NCBI RefSeq assembly: GCF_900113745.1
Contig: NZ_FOQL01000005.1
Location: forward strand, 163,700 to 227,699
Source: Pseudomonas guineae
GTDB lineage: Bacteria > Pseudomonadota > Gammaproteobacteria > Pseudomonadales > Pseudomonadaceae
DNA length: 64,000 nucleotides
Reading direction: 5' to 3'
Positions 17,290 through 26,573 of the stretch are shown piece by piece. Numbering within the stretch: position 1 is the stretch's first letter; every line of letters starts with the position of its first letter. The position numbers and the translations under genes were made by a program. The notes under the pieces were generated by a model. The model did no database searches. It was not told where the DNA came from and saw only the letters and a program-made list of their open reading frames with translations.

Positions 17290-19044
17290 TTAAAGCTTAG
17301 CCGGCTGAGCTTTCTCACGTTGAGCCAACTCGCCAGCGCCGGTCTTGGGCTTGATCAAACTAAAGTCGATCAAGCTCTTCGGCTGAGCAGGGTTACCGAT
17401 CAGCAGCGGCATGGCTTGGAAGTCATTACTGACCAAGCTTTTATGCGCGTCATACTCATCAAAACGCAGCCCGGCCAAGTCCGCCCAGGTGTGGATAAAG
17501 TGCGAGGAGCTGTAAGGCCGTGACAGCGCCGCGCTGAAGTCACGCGCTTGCTGCGCTTGCCACTGCGGCGAGTTCCACACAATGAACGGCACGGTGTACA
17601 TCGGGCTGGTGGGCGCGGCCTCGTTACGCCCCAGCACATCAGGCTTGGGCGCATCGAATACCGCTTCACCGTGGTCAGACAGGTACAGCAACATGCCTTT
17701 GGCCTGCGCACCCGACAAATTTTTGATCAGGCTGGCAACCACATGGTCGTTGTACAACACCGCATTGTCGTAGCTGTTGTAGGTCGGCAGTTGATCATCA
17801 GTGACGTTATCCGGCGCACCACTGCGATCGGTGAAGCGCTCAAACTCAGGCGGGTAGCGGTACTGATAGCTCATGTGCGTGCCGAGCAAATGCACCACGA
17901 TAAATTTACGCGGCGCGCCATCAGCCAACACCTTGGCGAACGGGTCCAGCACATCACCGTCGTACTGGCGGGCATTCTGCTCGCGGTTATTGTTTAGATA
18001 GAACTGCTCATCGGCCTGCTCAGAGAAAGTCGTGAGCATGGTGTTACGTTTGGTCATGGTCTGCTGGTTGGTGATCCAGTATGTCTTGTAGCCGGCCTGC
18101 TTCATCAAGTTGATCACCGAGGGCGTGGTCAGATAGCGCTCCGGGTGCTCCTGATCGGCAAAGGTCAGCACCTGCTGCAAGGCTTCGATGGTGTAGGGCC
18201 GCGGCGTGACCACGTTGTCGAACACCTGCAACTGATCACGCAAGGCATCCAGCTCCGGCGTGGTCTGACGCGGGTAGCCATACAGGCTCATGCGTTGACG
18301 GTTGGTTGACTCACCAATCACCAGCACCAGGGTGGCCGGCTGCCCGGCATGGGCATCCTGCAGATTAGCCAAGGGCGCGATGCTGGCATTCTCGGCCAAC
18401 AGCACCTGCATATTGGCCAGTTGCTCGCTGTAATTCTTGTAGCCCACTGCCAGCTGCCAAGGCGTGGCCGCTTCAATGCGCTGAGCAAAGTTATCCAACC
18501 CTGCCTGCCAGCTGTCGTGCTTGCTGAACTGACGTAGCGCCGGATAACCCACAGAGATAAACACCGCTAAAGCGGCGGCAAAAAAGGCACCCGGACGTGA
18601 CAGGTAGACCGGACGCACCTTGCGCCAGAGCAGCCACCCACCTAACGCATAGGCAGCAAATGCCAGCAGCATCCACCAGGCAAAATACTGGATCAGGTAT
18701 TCGGCGCTCTCATTGATGTTCGACTCGAACATGATAAAAATCACGCTCTGCGAGAACTCCTGGCCATAGACCAAGAAGTAGCCAAAACTGCCCAATGAGC
18801 AAAGCCACAACAGTGCGCCAATCACCGCCGCCAACTGTCGGGCGCGGGCAGGCCACAGCAACAAGGGCACCAGCCACAACGCGCTGACCAAAAACGCCTG
18901 ACGAAAACCGGAAAATCCAGCCGTACCAGTCACTTGAATCAATAACTGGGTAACCCCAGAGAAATACCAGAAGAACAAAAAGGCCCAACCTAACCCGGCC
19001 CAATCCACGCCTTTGCGCGGCGACGCTTGCAGCACTGCAGACAT
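17290..19044 (-). CDS. cptA: Phosphoethanolamine transferase CptA/EptC
   Basis: This 584-residue inner-membrane enzyme transfers phosphoethanolamine from phosphatidylethanolamine to the lipopolysaccharide core. Five N-terminal helices (to about residue 170) precede a periplasmic sulfatase-fold domain. The nucleophile region is VIGESTNRQRMSLYGYPR, with the likely catalytic Thr at 247; metal ligands lie in LLGTHMSY and YLSDHGEAV. It is close along its length to E. coli EptC/CptA (for example YGQEFSQSVIF.MFE and SRPYTIE-like segments). It is a single gene between two terminators. Confidence 0.92.
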   Translation of the reverse strand: MSAVLQASPRKGVDWAGLGWAFLFFWYFSGVTQLLIQVTGTAGFSGFRQAFLVSALWLVPLLLWPARARQLAAVIGALLWLCSLGSFGYFLVYGQEFSQSVIFIMFESNINESAEYLIQYFAWWMLLAFAAYALGGWLLWRKVRPVYLSRPGAFFAAALAVFISVGYPALRQFSKHDSWQAGLDNFAQRIEAATPWQLAVGYKNYSEQLANMQVLLAENASIAPLANLQDAHAGQPATLVLVIGESTNRQRMSLYGYPRQTTPELDALRDQLQVFDNVVTPRPYTIEALQQVLTFADQEHPERYLTTPSVINLMKQAGYKTYWITNQQTMTKRNTMLTTFSEQADEQFYLNNNREQNARQYDGDVLDPFAKVLADGAPRKFIVVHLLGTHMSYQYRYPPEFERFTDRSGAPDNVTDDQLPTYNSYDNAVLYNDHVVASLIKNLSGAQAKGMLLYLSDHGEAVFDAPKPDVLGRNEAAPTSPMYTVPFIVWNSPQWQAQQARDFSAALSRPYSSSHFIHTWADLAGLRFDEYDAHKSLVSNDFQAMPLLIGNPAQPKSLIDFSLIKPKTGAGELAQREKAQPAKL

Positions 19045-19147
19045 AGAAACCTCATGACACCTAAATGACCGCCGTCTTTATGCCAGCCAGCCTGTGAAAA
19101 TTCCGTCAAACACCCTGGATCAGTGAGCAACTTTTTGCCCGGCCAAG

Positions 19148-19188
19148 AAAAAGCCCCCGCATGCGATAGCCTGCGGGGGGCCTTTTAG
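19148..19188. terminator. Rho-independent terminator
   Basis: The stem AAAAAGCCCCCGCA / TGCGGGGGGCCTTTT has a GC-rich core and A/T flanks. It lies upstream of cptA and downstream of the lipoprotein pair on the minus strand, so it probably ends that operon. Confidence 0.8.
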
Positions 19189-19274
19189 TGAGTGTGAGTA
19201 GCTCTAAATCTTAAGATATGCCTACGTTGTCTATAACTCGCTCGTAGACACGCAGGTGCAGCCTGACTGTTAAG

Positions 19275-20165
19275 TTAAAGCGAGCTTTCTCCGCTAATTG
19301 GGTACGATTTCAACCACCCGCGCAAACTCAGAAAAAGATGACGTGATTCATCAACTTCGAGCACTCGACCACGCTCAACATAACGCATACCGCCTACTTG
19401 ATAACGTAAGGTTTTCTCGGCGCTGCTGACCGCTGAAAAATGCTGAGTGCTCCAGTCTCGCTGCAGAATACGAACGGTTTCATAAATGACTATTATCAGT
19501 TCGCGCTTGAGGACGTGCCCCTCACCACGAGCCCACTCGGCAAGGCAATCCTGGCCACAGTCCAGCGGTGAGCTGAACACCTCGACATGCCCTTGGTATA
19601 TCGCTTTTCGGCCTTGCATCAAGCGGATTTCGCTGATGAGCCGAATACTGCGTGCATCTGCAGACAAGAGCACACCTGGTGAGATACTCAGCACTAGACC
19701 ACCAGTTTCTCGAGCAGCCGCTCCATTGTGTAGTAAAGCCTGCCCGATCGCCTTGTTGTACCAAGCGCTCCAACACTGACCATCAAGGGCTGAACGTAAC
19801 GGAGTAATGCGCGCCTCAGCCTCACTTTCCATAGCATTTCGCGTATTCGACCTGGCTAGCTTGGAGGCGATTAATGAGCCAATCATGATACCAGCAGCGC
19901 CGCTAGGCCCTAGGCCGGCAGCGCCCTGAGAAGTGCCGTGCATGAGGGTTGCAGCTTGAATACCGTTCTCGATAAACACACCACCATCTCTTGAACCTTC
20001 GCTGCGCAGCCACCCTTGCTCATCTACGCTGATGTCAAGCTGATAGCCCTGAGAGCGGATCGAGCCGGAAAGGCTGTCGCACAGTTTTGGCTCCAGCGGG
20101 CCGTTAGTGCAGGCCGCAATGACTGGAAAAACCATTAAACGCGGCCAGCCAAGGCGCAAAGTCAC
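19275..20165 (-). CDS. Unknown lipoprotein, second gene of a coupled pair
   Basis: I do not recognise this protein. From GTG 20165 it has 296 residues and begins with a short lipoprotein-like signal (LMVFPVIAAC, Cys at 19). The mature part has a Gly/Ala-rich hydrophobic stretch (GLGPSGAAGIMIGSLIASKL, about residues 88-107) that may insert in or cross a membrane, and several cysteines (LDCGQDC among them). The GTG overlaps the stop of the upstream lipoprotein gene (GTGA), so the pair is translationally coupled. The frame stays open upstream to 20282, but that would run through the partner gene. Base composition looks less GC-rich than the neighbours. A joint envelope role with the partner is an inference. 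Confidence 0.7.
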   Translation of the reverse strand: MTLRLGWPRLMVFPVIAACTNGPLEPKLCDSLSGSIRSQGYQLDISVDEQGWLRSEGSRDGGVFIENGIQAATLMHGTSQGAAGLGPSGAAGIMIGSLIASKLARSNTRNAMESEAEARITPLRSALDGQCWSAWYNKAIGQALLHNGAAARETGGLVLSISPGVLLSADARSIRLISEIRLMQGRKAIYQGHVEVFSSPLDCGQDCLAEWARGEGHVLKRELIIVIYETVRILQRDWSTQHFSAVSSAEKTLRYQVGGMRYVERGRVLEVDESRHLFLSLRGWLKSYPISGESSL

Positions 20166-20884
20166 GGGGTATTGGTCGAAACTTGCTGAGTTTTGAAAGG
20201 GGTAAGCGCAGATTGCTGAGCGGAATCCAGTGCCTGATAGAAGGCATTGGTTAGATTCGGATACTCTGGCCCTTCGTCCCATTCTCCTTCCGCAGCCCGA
20301 TTGACGACCTGCCCCTGGTAATAGAGAAACCGGTTGTCATCAAGGTCGACCACATAGCTGTTTACCCCTACCTGGACAATGGGATCACTGGTGGGCACAA
20401 CGCTATAGTAAGAGCGCACTGTGCCGAACGCAGTGGGGATGAACAGCACTAACTTGTCGACGTTGTGCTTCGCTTTGATTGACCGCAGGTCAACCGGAGA
20501 AAAGCCTACTTTTCCACTCTTAGGTTGCATTAATTCCGCTGCATCGAGCGTCTCTTGAATCTGCTTTACCTTGTAACCGTGACTCCGCAGTTGCTCAGTC
20601 ACCACAGCTGACAACTCGTTGAAGCCGCTCGCGTCCCAAGTTTCAACCTTACTGCGCAAACCCGACGCAACAGCGCTATTCACCGCATAGTCGAGCAAGC
20701 CCTGCTGGCCGATCATTACAACGGTCGGCGCCGGCAGATCGGCAACCATGACGCCAATGCTTTCGTGCTTTTCAGTCCAAAAAACTTGGTCCATGGCCAC
20801 CGGCGGCTGGACGGTTGCACAACCCGTTAACAACGCAAGCACAAACAGCGGGAGGGTGTATAGCCAGCGATGATTTCCTTTCAT
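20162..20884 (-). CDS. Unknown lipoprotein, first gene of a coupled pair
   Basis: From ATG 20884 (AGGA nine bases upstream) this is a 240-residue lipoprotein with a clear signal and lipobox LLTGC. The mature part (SIGVMVADLPAPTVVMIGQQ, LRSHGYKVKQI, VDKLVLFIPTAFG, VNSYVVDLDDNRFLYYQGQV) reads as an alternating alpha/beta domain like lipoproteins of unknown function found near envelope genes, but I cannot name a family. The longer frame to 20929 adds residues before a normal signal peptide and is less likely. It is coupled to the next gene by a GTGA overlap. GC is visibly lower than in typA or cptA. Confidence 0.75.
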   Translation of the reverse strand: MKGNHRWLYTLPLFVLALLTGCATVQPPVAMDQVFWTEKHESIGVMVADLPAPTVVMIGQQGLLDYAVNSAVASGLRSKVETWDASGFNELSAVVTEQLRSHGYKVKQIQETLDAAELMQPKSGKVGFSPVDLRSIKAKHNVDKLVLFIPTAFGTVRSYYSVVPTSDPIVQVGVNSYVVDLDDNRFLYYQGQVVNRAAEGEWDEGPEYPNLTNAFYQALDSAQQSALTPFKTQQVSTNTP

Positions 20885-20963
20885 TAACTCACGTCCTTTA
20901 ATTTGTTGGGCCTTCATCACACTCTTCATCTGAAGCAGATTTCAAACCAGAATTTTGGCGCGC

Positions 20964-20991
20964 ATTAGAGCACATGGCACATAGCCATCAA
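20964..20991 (-). promoter_or_regulatory. Possible sigma-70 promoter of the lipoprotein pair
   Basis: On the minus strand TTGATG and TCTAAT are separated by 16 bases and lie about 80 bp upstream of the start at 20884. Matches are reasonable but not perfect. The surrounding spacer (20885-21160) is AT-rich compared with the rest of the window and otherwise holds nothing that I recognise. Confidence 0.35.
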
Positions 20992-21160
20992 GCTAAAAAT
21001 ACGTGATCTTGAACACATTTTAGCTATTTCCACGCAGCGCTCAGCGAGTATTAAGTACGCACGTCCACACGCCAAGAAAGCAGAAGAAGAGCTATCTTCT
21101 GACAACACCAGTCAAAAAATACATCTGCCCTACCTCTAGCGCCCTAAACTATCTCACACA

Positions 21161-21199
21161 AAAAAACCCCCGCCGGCTCTCGCCGGCGGGGGCTTTTTA
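21161..21199. terminator. Rho-independent terminator of typA
   Basis: A perfect GC stem (CCCCCGCCGGC / GCCGGCGGGGG) with a TCTC loop is flanked by an A run and a T run. It lies just past the typA stop on the minus strand and can also work in the other direction. Confidence 0.9.
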
Positions 21200-21215
21200 G
21201 TTAGCTAAAACTGGA

Positions 21216-23036
21216 TCAGTTCTTGGCTTTCTTGGCAGCGCGGGTGCGCTCGCCTTCGTCGAGGATCTTCTTACGCAGACGGATCGACTTCGGCGTCACT
21301 TCACACAGCTCGTCGTCCTGGATGAATTCCAGGGCCTGTTCCAAGGTGAATTTCACCGGTGGAACCAGAGCGATGGTTTCGTCTTTACCGGAAGCACGCA
21401 TGTTGTCGAGCTTCTTGCCTTTGGTTGGGTTAACGCCCATGTCGGTGTCACGGCTGTTCAGACCAACGATCTGACCGTTGTAGATTTCCTGACCGTGCTC
21501 AACGAACAGCTTGCCACGCGCCTGAAGAGTTTCCAGGGAGTAGGTCAGAGCCTTGCCGGTTTCAACCGATACCAGAACGCCGTTCTGGCGGCCGGACATG
21601 TGGCCCGACTTCATGGTGTCGTAACGATCGAAGATCGAGGTCAGGATGCCAGCACCGTTGGTCAGGGTCAGGAACTGGTTACGGAAACCAATCAGACCGC
21701 GAGCTGGGATGTTGTATTCCAAACGCACACGGCCTTTACCATCCGGCACCATGTTGGTCAGATCGCCCTTACGCAGGCCCATCTCTTCCATGACCTTGCC
21801 CTGGGAGTCTTCCGGGGTGTCGATGGTGACGTTTTCGAACGGTTCGTGCTTCACGCCGTCAACCTGGCGGATGATCACTTCCGGACGACCTACACCCATT
21901 TCGAAGCCTTCGCGACGCATGGTTTCGATCAGTACTGAGAGGTGCAGCTCACCACGGCCGGAGACCTTGAACTTGTCAGCGCTGTCGCCTTCTTCAACAC
22001 GCAGGGCCACGTTGTACAGCAGCTCTTTGTCCAGACGCTCTTTGATGTTACGGCTGGTGACGAACTTGCCTTCTTTACCGCAGAACGGCGAATCGTTGAC
22101 CTGGAAGGTCATGGATACGGTCGGCTCATCGACGGTCAGCGGCTTCATCGCTTCAACATTGTTGATGTCGCACAGGGTGTCGGAGATGAACAGCGAGTCC
22201 ATACCGCTGACGCAGACGATGTCGCCAGCGCCGGCTTCTTCAACGTCCACGCGATGCAGGCCGTGATGACCCATCAGCTTGAGGATACGGCCGTTACGGC
22301 GCTTGCCGTTGGCGTCGATCGCTACTACTGGGGTGTTCGGCTTGACCTTGCCACGGGCAATACGGCCTACACCGATGATGCCAAGGAAGCTGTTGTAGTC
22401 CAGTGCCGAGATTTGCATCTGGAACGGGCCATCAACGTCAACGGCTGGAGCCGGCACGTTGTCGATGATCGACTGGTACAGAGGCTCCAAGTTCTCGCTC
22501 ATTTCAGCGTGATCCAGGCCGGCAACACCGTTCAGTGCCGAGGCGTAGACGACTTTGAAGTCCAGCTGCTCTTCGGTCGCGCCGAGGTTATCGAACAGGT
22601 CAAAGATCTGGTCCAGTACCCAATCAGGGCGTGCACCTGGACGGTCGATCTTGTTGATTACCACGATCGGACGCAGGCCAGCTTCGAAAGCTTTTTTGGT
22701 CACGAAGCGGGTTTGCGGCATCGGGCCGTCTTGGGCATCAACTACCAGCAGCACGGAGTCAACCATCGACATCACGCGCTCAACTTCACCGCCGAAGTCG
22801 GCGTGGCCGGGGGTGTCAACGATGTTGATGTGGTAGCCACCCCAGTTGATCGCGGTGTTCTTGGCCAGAATGGTAATGCCGCGCTCTTTTTCCTGGTCGT
22901 TGCTGTCCATCACGCGCTCGTCGTTGAGCTCGTTACGTTCCAGAGTGCCGGACTGACGCAGCAGGGCGTCAACCAGAGTGGTCTTACCATGGTCAACGTG
23001 GGCAATGATGGCGATGTTGCGTAGTTTCTCGATCAC
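21216..23036 (-). CDS. typA: Ribosome-associated GTPase TypA/BipA
   Basis: From GTG 23036 the protein has 606 residues, the usual length. It is a translational GTPase that binds the 70S ribosome and supports growth under stress and late subunit assembly. G-domain motifs are AHVDHGKTT (G1), the RGITI switch, DTPGHADFGGEV (G3) and NKIDRPGARP (G4); EF-G-like domains III and V and the TypA-specific C-terminus follow, ending with RKKILDEGERTRAAKKAK. A TTG at 23051 also lies in frame, but the family starts with MIENLRNIA, which supports the GTG. Confidence 0.96.
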   Translation of the reverse strand: MIEKLRNIAIIAHVDHGKTTLVDALLRQSGTLERNELNDERVMDSNDQEKERGITILAKNTAINWGGYHINIVDTPGHADFGGEVERVMSMVDSVLLVVDAQDGPMPQTRFVTKKAFEAGLRPIVVINKIDRPGARPDWVLDQIFDLFDNLGATEEQLDFKVVYASALNGVAGLDHAEMSENLEPLYQSIIDNVPAPAVDVDGPFQMQISALDYNSFLGIIGVGRIARGKVKPNTPVVAIDANGKRRNGRILKLMGHHGLHRVDVEEAGAGDIVCVSGMDSLFISDTLCDINNVEAMKPLTVDEPTVSMTFQVNDSPFCGKEGKFVTSRNIKERLDKELLYNVALRVEEGDSADKFKVSGRGELHLSVLIETMRREGFEMGVGRPEVIIRQVDGVKHEPFENVTIDTPEDSQGKVMEEMGLRKGDLTNMVPDGKGRVRLEYNIPARGLIGFRNQFLTLTNGAGILTSIFDRYDTMKSGHMSGRQNGVLVSVETGKALTYSLETLQARGKLFVEHGQEIYNGQIVGLNSRDTDMGVNPTKGKKLDNMRASGKDETIALVPPVKFTLEQALEFIQDDELCEVTPKSIRLRKKILDEGERTRAAKKAKN

Positions 23037-23194
23037 GTGTGTGTATCTCAATCAGAGGATTCGGTGTGCCGCCTAGTGTAGGGGGCGAGTATTAACTAAA
23101 TGCGATTTCTGCTCGGCGGCGTAAAAGCCTGCTTCACGCCGCCGGTATGTCGGGAGGGCGATGGCGGATGCTACCGCCATTCAACCCGGGCGTC

Positions 23195-24649
23195 TTATGT
23201 CGGACGATAAACGCGCACATTGGCATGCCCCTCGCTCAACAGGTGATGGGCATGCAAACGGCTCATGACGCCTTTGTCGCAATACAGCAGGTATTGGCGG
23301 GCGTCATCCAACTCTTTGAAACGACTGTTCAATGCATAGAAGGGCAGCGCTTGCACTTCTATGCCAGACAGCTCGAGCGGTAGATCTTCACTGTTATCCG
23401 GATGGCGGATATCAATGATGACCTGGCCGGCCAGCGCTTCGTTGACTTCCTCAACCTTAATATCCTTGCCCAGTGCGTCGATCACTTTGTCGATCGGCAG
23501 CAAAGTCGCACGCTCCAAGGCGCGGTCAAGCACCGCCATGTCAAACTGGCCTTCCTCATGCTCGACGCGAGGCTTTTTTGCCTTGGTCGTCGGGTTGACC
23601 GAAATCACCCCGCAATATTCCGGCATATGCTTGGCGAATTCGGCAGTACCGATGCGCGTGGCGGTGTCGATGATGTCTTGCTTATGGCTGGCGAGCAGCG
23701 GACGCAGCACCAGCATGTCAGTGGCCGCGTCGATTACCGCGAGATTGGTCAAGGTCTGGCTAGAGACTTGGGAGATCGCTTCACCGGTCACCAACGCGTC
23801 GATCTGCAGGCGCTCGGCCATACGCGTGGCAGCACGCAGCATCATGCGTTTGAGAATGACACCCATGTGGCTGTTATCGACCTTGCCAAGGATTTCACCC
23901 AGCACCTCTTCAAACGGTACGCTGATAAACAGTACGCGCTGTGAGCTGCCGTACTTTTGCCAGAGGTAATGCGCCACCTCCATAACGCCTAGCTCATGAG
24001 CCCGGCCGCCGAGGTTAAAGAAGCAGAAATGGGTGACCAGGCCGCGACGCATCATTTGATAGGCCGCAACGGTGGAGTCGAAACCGCCGCTCATCAGCAC
24101 CAGGCTCTGCTCCAGCGAGCCCAGCGGGTAACCGCCCAGCCCTTCGTGCTGATGATGGATGACGAACAGACGCTGGTCGCGGATCTCCATACGCACCACA
24201 ACATCTGGGTTTTTCAGCGAGATACCGGCCGCGCCGCATTGCTGGCGCAACTGGCTGCCCACATAGCGCTCGATATCCATGGAGCTGAACGCATGCTTAC
24301 CAGCGCGCTTGCAGCGCACAGAAAAGATCTTGCCTGCTAGCTGCTCGGCAAAGTGCAACTTGCACTTGGCCAGCACATCGTCGAAATCACCCAGCGGGTA
24401 TTCATCAACCTGCAGAAAATGGGTGATACCCGGTGTGCAGCTCAGGCGCTCGACCATCGCCTGCAGAGTTTTCGGCTCACTGATCTGGGTTTCGACTTCC
24501 AGGTTGTCCCACACACCGCTGACCTGCAGCTGTGGATCGAACTCACGCAAAACCGAACGAATATTCTTCGCCAGCTGCCGGATAAAGTGCTTACGCACCG
24601 GCCGACTTTTAATGGTGATTTCTGGGAAGACTTTAACGATCAGTTTCAT
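23195..24649 (-). CDS. thiI: tRNA 4-thiouridine synthetase ThiI
   Basis: From ATG 24649 the enzyme has 484 residues. It adds sulfur to U8 of tRNA and, in many bacteria, supplies sulfur for thiamine thiazole. Domains in order are the N-terminal ferredoxin-like and THUMP RNA-binding parts (MKLIVKVFPEITIKS onward), a PP-loop adenylation domain (LMSGGFDSTVAAYQMMRRG) and a C-terminal rhodanese domain. The two working cysteines are visible in MPEYCGVI and YLLYCDKGVMS. Upstream in-frame residues to 24763 are not family-like. It is divergent from glnA across a regulatory spacer. Confidence 0.96.
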   Translation of the reverse strand: MKLIVKVFPEITIKSRPVRKHFIRQLAKNIRSVLREFDPQLQVSGVWDNLEVETQISEPKTLQAMVERLSCTPGITHFLQVDEYPLGDFDDVLAKCKLHFAEQLAGKIFSVRCKRAGKHAFSSMDIERYVGSQLRQQCGAAGISLKNPDVVVRMEIRDQRLFVIHHQHEGLGGYPLGSLEQSLVLMSGGFDSTVAAYQMMRRGLVTHFCFFNLGGRAHELGVMEVAHYLWQKYGSSQRVLFISVPFEEVLGEILGKVDNSHMGVILKRMMLRAATRMAERLQIDALVTGEAISQVSSQTLTNLAVIDAATDMLVLRPLLASHKQDIIDTATRIGTAEFAKHMPEYCGVISVNPTTKAKKPRVEHEEGQFDMAVLDRALERATLLPIDKVIDALGKDIKVEEVNEALAGQVIIDIRHPDNSEDLPLELSGIEVQALPFYALNSRFKELDDARQYLLYCDKGVMSRLHAHHLLSEGHANVRVYRPT

Positions 24650-24745
24650 GAAAACAATGGGTGCCGAGGCCGCGGAAAAACAGGGGCGCGGATTATAGCG
24701 GAAATTGCTCACGCTTTGATCAAAAATCCTCACCGCCTCAAATAG

Positions 24746-24793
24746 CGCACCACTTTCGTGCACAACGGGAATTAAGCGAACTATAACGGTGCA
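24746..24793 (+). promoter_or_regulatory. Two NtrC-type enhancer sites of glnA
   Basis: Site 1 (24746-24762, CGCACC-N5-CGTGCA) matches the NtrC consensus TGCACY-N5-RGTGCA at most positions. Site 2 (24777-24793, CGAACT-N5-GGTGCA) is weaker on its left half. Their centres are 31 bp apart, about three helical turns on one face, and lie about 107-138 bp upstream of the predicted glnA start. This is the spacing known for the E. coli glnA enhancer. Confidence 0.65.
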
Positions 24794-24865
24794 TAAATTG
24801 CTTAGGCAGCGCCGCTCAACCCGCGAAACCCCTGACTTTTAGGGCGCCCACCCATTCCTGTGCAC

Positions 24866-24881
24866 TGGCATGCAATTTGCT
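24866..24881 (+). promoter_or_regulatory. Sigma-54 promoter of glnA
   Basis: TGGCATGCAATTTGCT has the invariant GG and GC separated by ten bases and fits the consensus TGGCACG-N4-TTGCW closely. Transcription should start near 24892, giving a leader of about 87 bases before glnA. The thiI-glnA spacer (24650-24978) thus holds an enhancer and promoter and otherwise nothing that I recognise. Confidence 0.85.
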
Positions 24882-24978
24882 CCCTTGTGATGCAGGATAC
24901 GCCGACGGACTATGCCGCCGCGCCGTACCATATTATTGAGGGGCTCAGCATTCGAGCCTTAGCCACCTGGAGGACAGC

Positions 24979-26388
24979 ATGTCGAAGTCGATTCAACTTA
25001 TTAAAGAACACGACGTGAAGTGGGTTGACCTGCGCTTCACTGACATTCGCGGCAAGCAGCACCACATCAGCATGCCAGCACGCGACGCACTGGACGAAGA
25101 CTTCTTCGAAGTCGGCAAGATGTTCGACGGCTCCTCCATCGAAGGCTGGAAAGGCATCGAAGCTTCCGACATGATTCTGCTGCCGGATGACAGCTCCGCT
25201 GTACTGGACCCGTTCACCGAAGAGCCAACGTTGATTCTGGTTTGCGATGTGATTGAGCCGTCGACCATGCAGGGCTACGAGCGCGACCCACGCGCCATCG
25301 CCAAGCGTGCCGAAGAGTTCCTGAAGACCACCGGCATCGGCGACACCGTATTCGTTGGCCCGGAACCCGAGTTCTTTATCTTCGACTCCGTTAAGTACAA
25401 GTCGGATATGTCTGGCTCGATGTTCAAGATTTTCTCCGAACAGGCCTCTTGGAACAGCGACGCCGATACCGAAGGCCGTCAGGGCAACAATGGCCACCGC
25501 ATCGGCGTGAAAGGCGGCTACCTGCCAACTCCGCCAGCCGACTCGGATCACGAAATCCGTACCGCCATGTGCAACGCTCTGGAAGAAATGGGCCAGATCG
25601 TTGAAGTGCACCACCACGAAGTAGCCGCTGGCCAAAACGAAATCGGGGTTAAATTCAACACCTTGGTTGCCAAGGCTGACGAAGTGCAGACCCTCAAGTA
25701 CTGCGTACACAACGTCGCCGAAGCTTACGGCCGCACCGCCACCTTTATGCCGAAGCCGCTGTATGGCGACAACGGTTCGGGCATGCACGTACACATGTCC
25801 ATCGCCAAAGATGGCAAGAACACCTTCGCCGGTGAAGGCTATGCTGGCCTGTCCGATACCGCCCTGTACTTCGTTGGCGGCATCATCAAGCACGGTAAGG
25901 CGCTGAACGCCCTGACCAACCCAGCCACCAACTCCTACAAGCGTCTGGTACCTGGCTTCGAAGCGCCGGTGATGCTGGCTTACTCGGCACGCAACCGCTC
26001 AGCCTCGATCCGTATTCCTTACGTCGCCAGCCCACGCGGCCGTCGTATCGAAGCACGTTTCCCGGATCCAGCAGCCAACCCATACCTGTGCTTCGCGGCA
26101 CTGCTGATGGCTGGCATCGATGGTATCCAGAACAAGATCCACCCTGGCGATGCAGCCGACAAGAACCTCTACGACCTGCCTCCAGAAGAGTCCAAGCTGA
26201 TTCCGCAAGTGTGCGGCAGCCTGAAAGAAGCACTGGAAGCACTGGAAGCCGACCACGACTTCCTGCTCAAGGGCAACGTATTCACCAAGGACTTCTTGGA
26301 ATCCTTCACCGAGCTGAAATCGGAAGAAGAAGTTAAGGTTCGCACCTTCGTACACCCGCTGGAATATGACCTGTACTACAGCGTCTAA
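24979..26388 (+). CDS. glnA: Glutamine synthetase type I
   Basis: This 469-residue dodecameric enzyme makes glutamine from glutamate, ammonia and ATP, the main entry of ammonia under nitrogen limitation. Signatures seen are MFDGSSIEGW, the ATP-binding GSGMHVHMS region, NRSASIRIP and the adenylylation segment NLYDLPPEESK with Tyr398, the target of GlnE. This marks it as the covalently regulated GSI-beta type. Start ATG 24979 has a GGAGG site. The sigma-54 promoter and NtrC sites upstream predict induction by NtrC under low nitrogen. Confidence 0.98.
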   Translation: MSKSIQLIKEHDVKWVDLRFTDIRGKQHHISMPARDALDEDFFEVGKMFDGSSIEGWKGIEASDMILLPDDSSAVLDPFTEEPTLILVCDVIEPSTMQGYERDPRAIAKRAEEFLKTTGIGDTVFVGPEPEFFIFDSVKYKSDMSGSMFKIFSEQASWNSDADTEGRQGNNGHRIGVKGGYLPTPPADSDHEIRTAMCNALEEMGQIVEVHHHEVAAGQNEIGVKFNTLVAKADEVQTLKYCVHNVAEAYGRTATFMPKPLYGDNGSGMHVHMSIAKDGKNTFAGEGYAGLSDTALYFVGGIIKHGKALNALTNPATNSYKRLVPGFEAPVMLAYSARNRSASIRIPYVASPRGRRIEARFPDPAANPYLCFAALLMAGIDGIQNKIHPGDAADKNLYDLPPEESKLIPQVCGSLKEALEALEADHDFLLKGNVFTKDFLESFTELKSEEEVKVRTFVHPLEYDLYYSV

Positions 26389-26403
26389 CACCGCACGAAA
26401 CAC

Positions 26404-26430
26404 AAAAGGCCACCTTCGGGTGGCCTTTTT
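26404..26430 (+). terminator. Rho-independent terminator of glnA
   Basis: The hairpin AAGGCCACC-TTCG-GGTGGCCTT with a stable tetraloop is followed by a T run, 16 bases after the glnA stop. Confidence 0.92.
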
Positions 26431-26573
26431 GCATCTGTATTCTGGCCACTGCCAAACACCCAGCGACTTTAAGCCCGATGTTTTCTGCGCGGGTATACGC
26501 CATACCATCTACGCGCTTGCCAGGGCGCCTTGGCAATGCAACGCTTAGGGCACACTAACTGGGAGAGTCCGGC

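Noticed and set aside
21942..23024. Long open frame opposite typA (360 codons)
   Set aside because: It is a shadow of typA with no recognisable domain, no signal and no ribosome site.
24910..25893. Long open frame opposite glnA (327 codons)
   Set aside because: It runs antisense to glnA across its promoter leader and has no family features.
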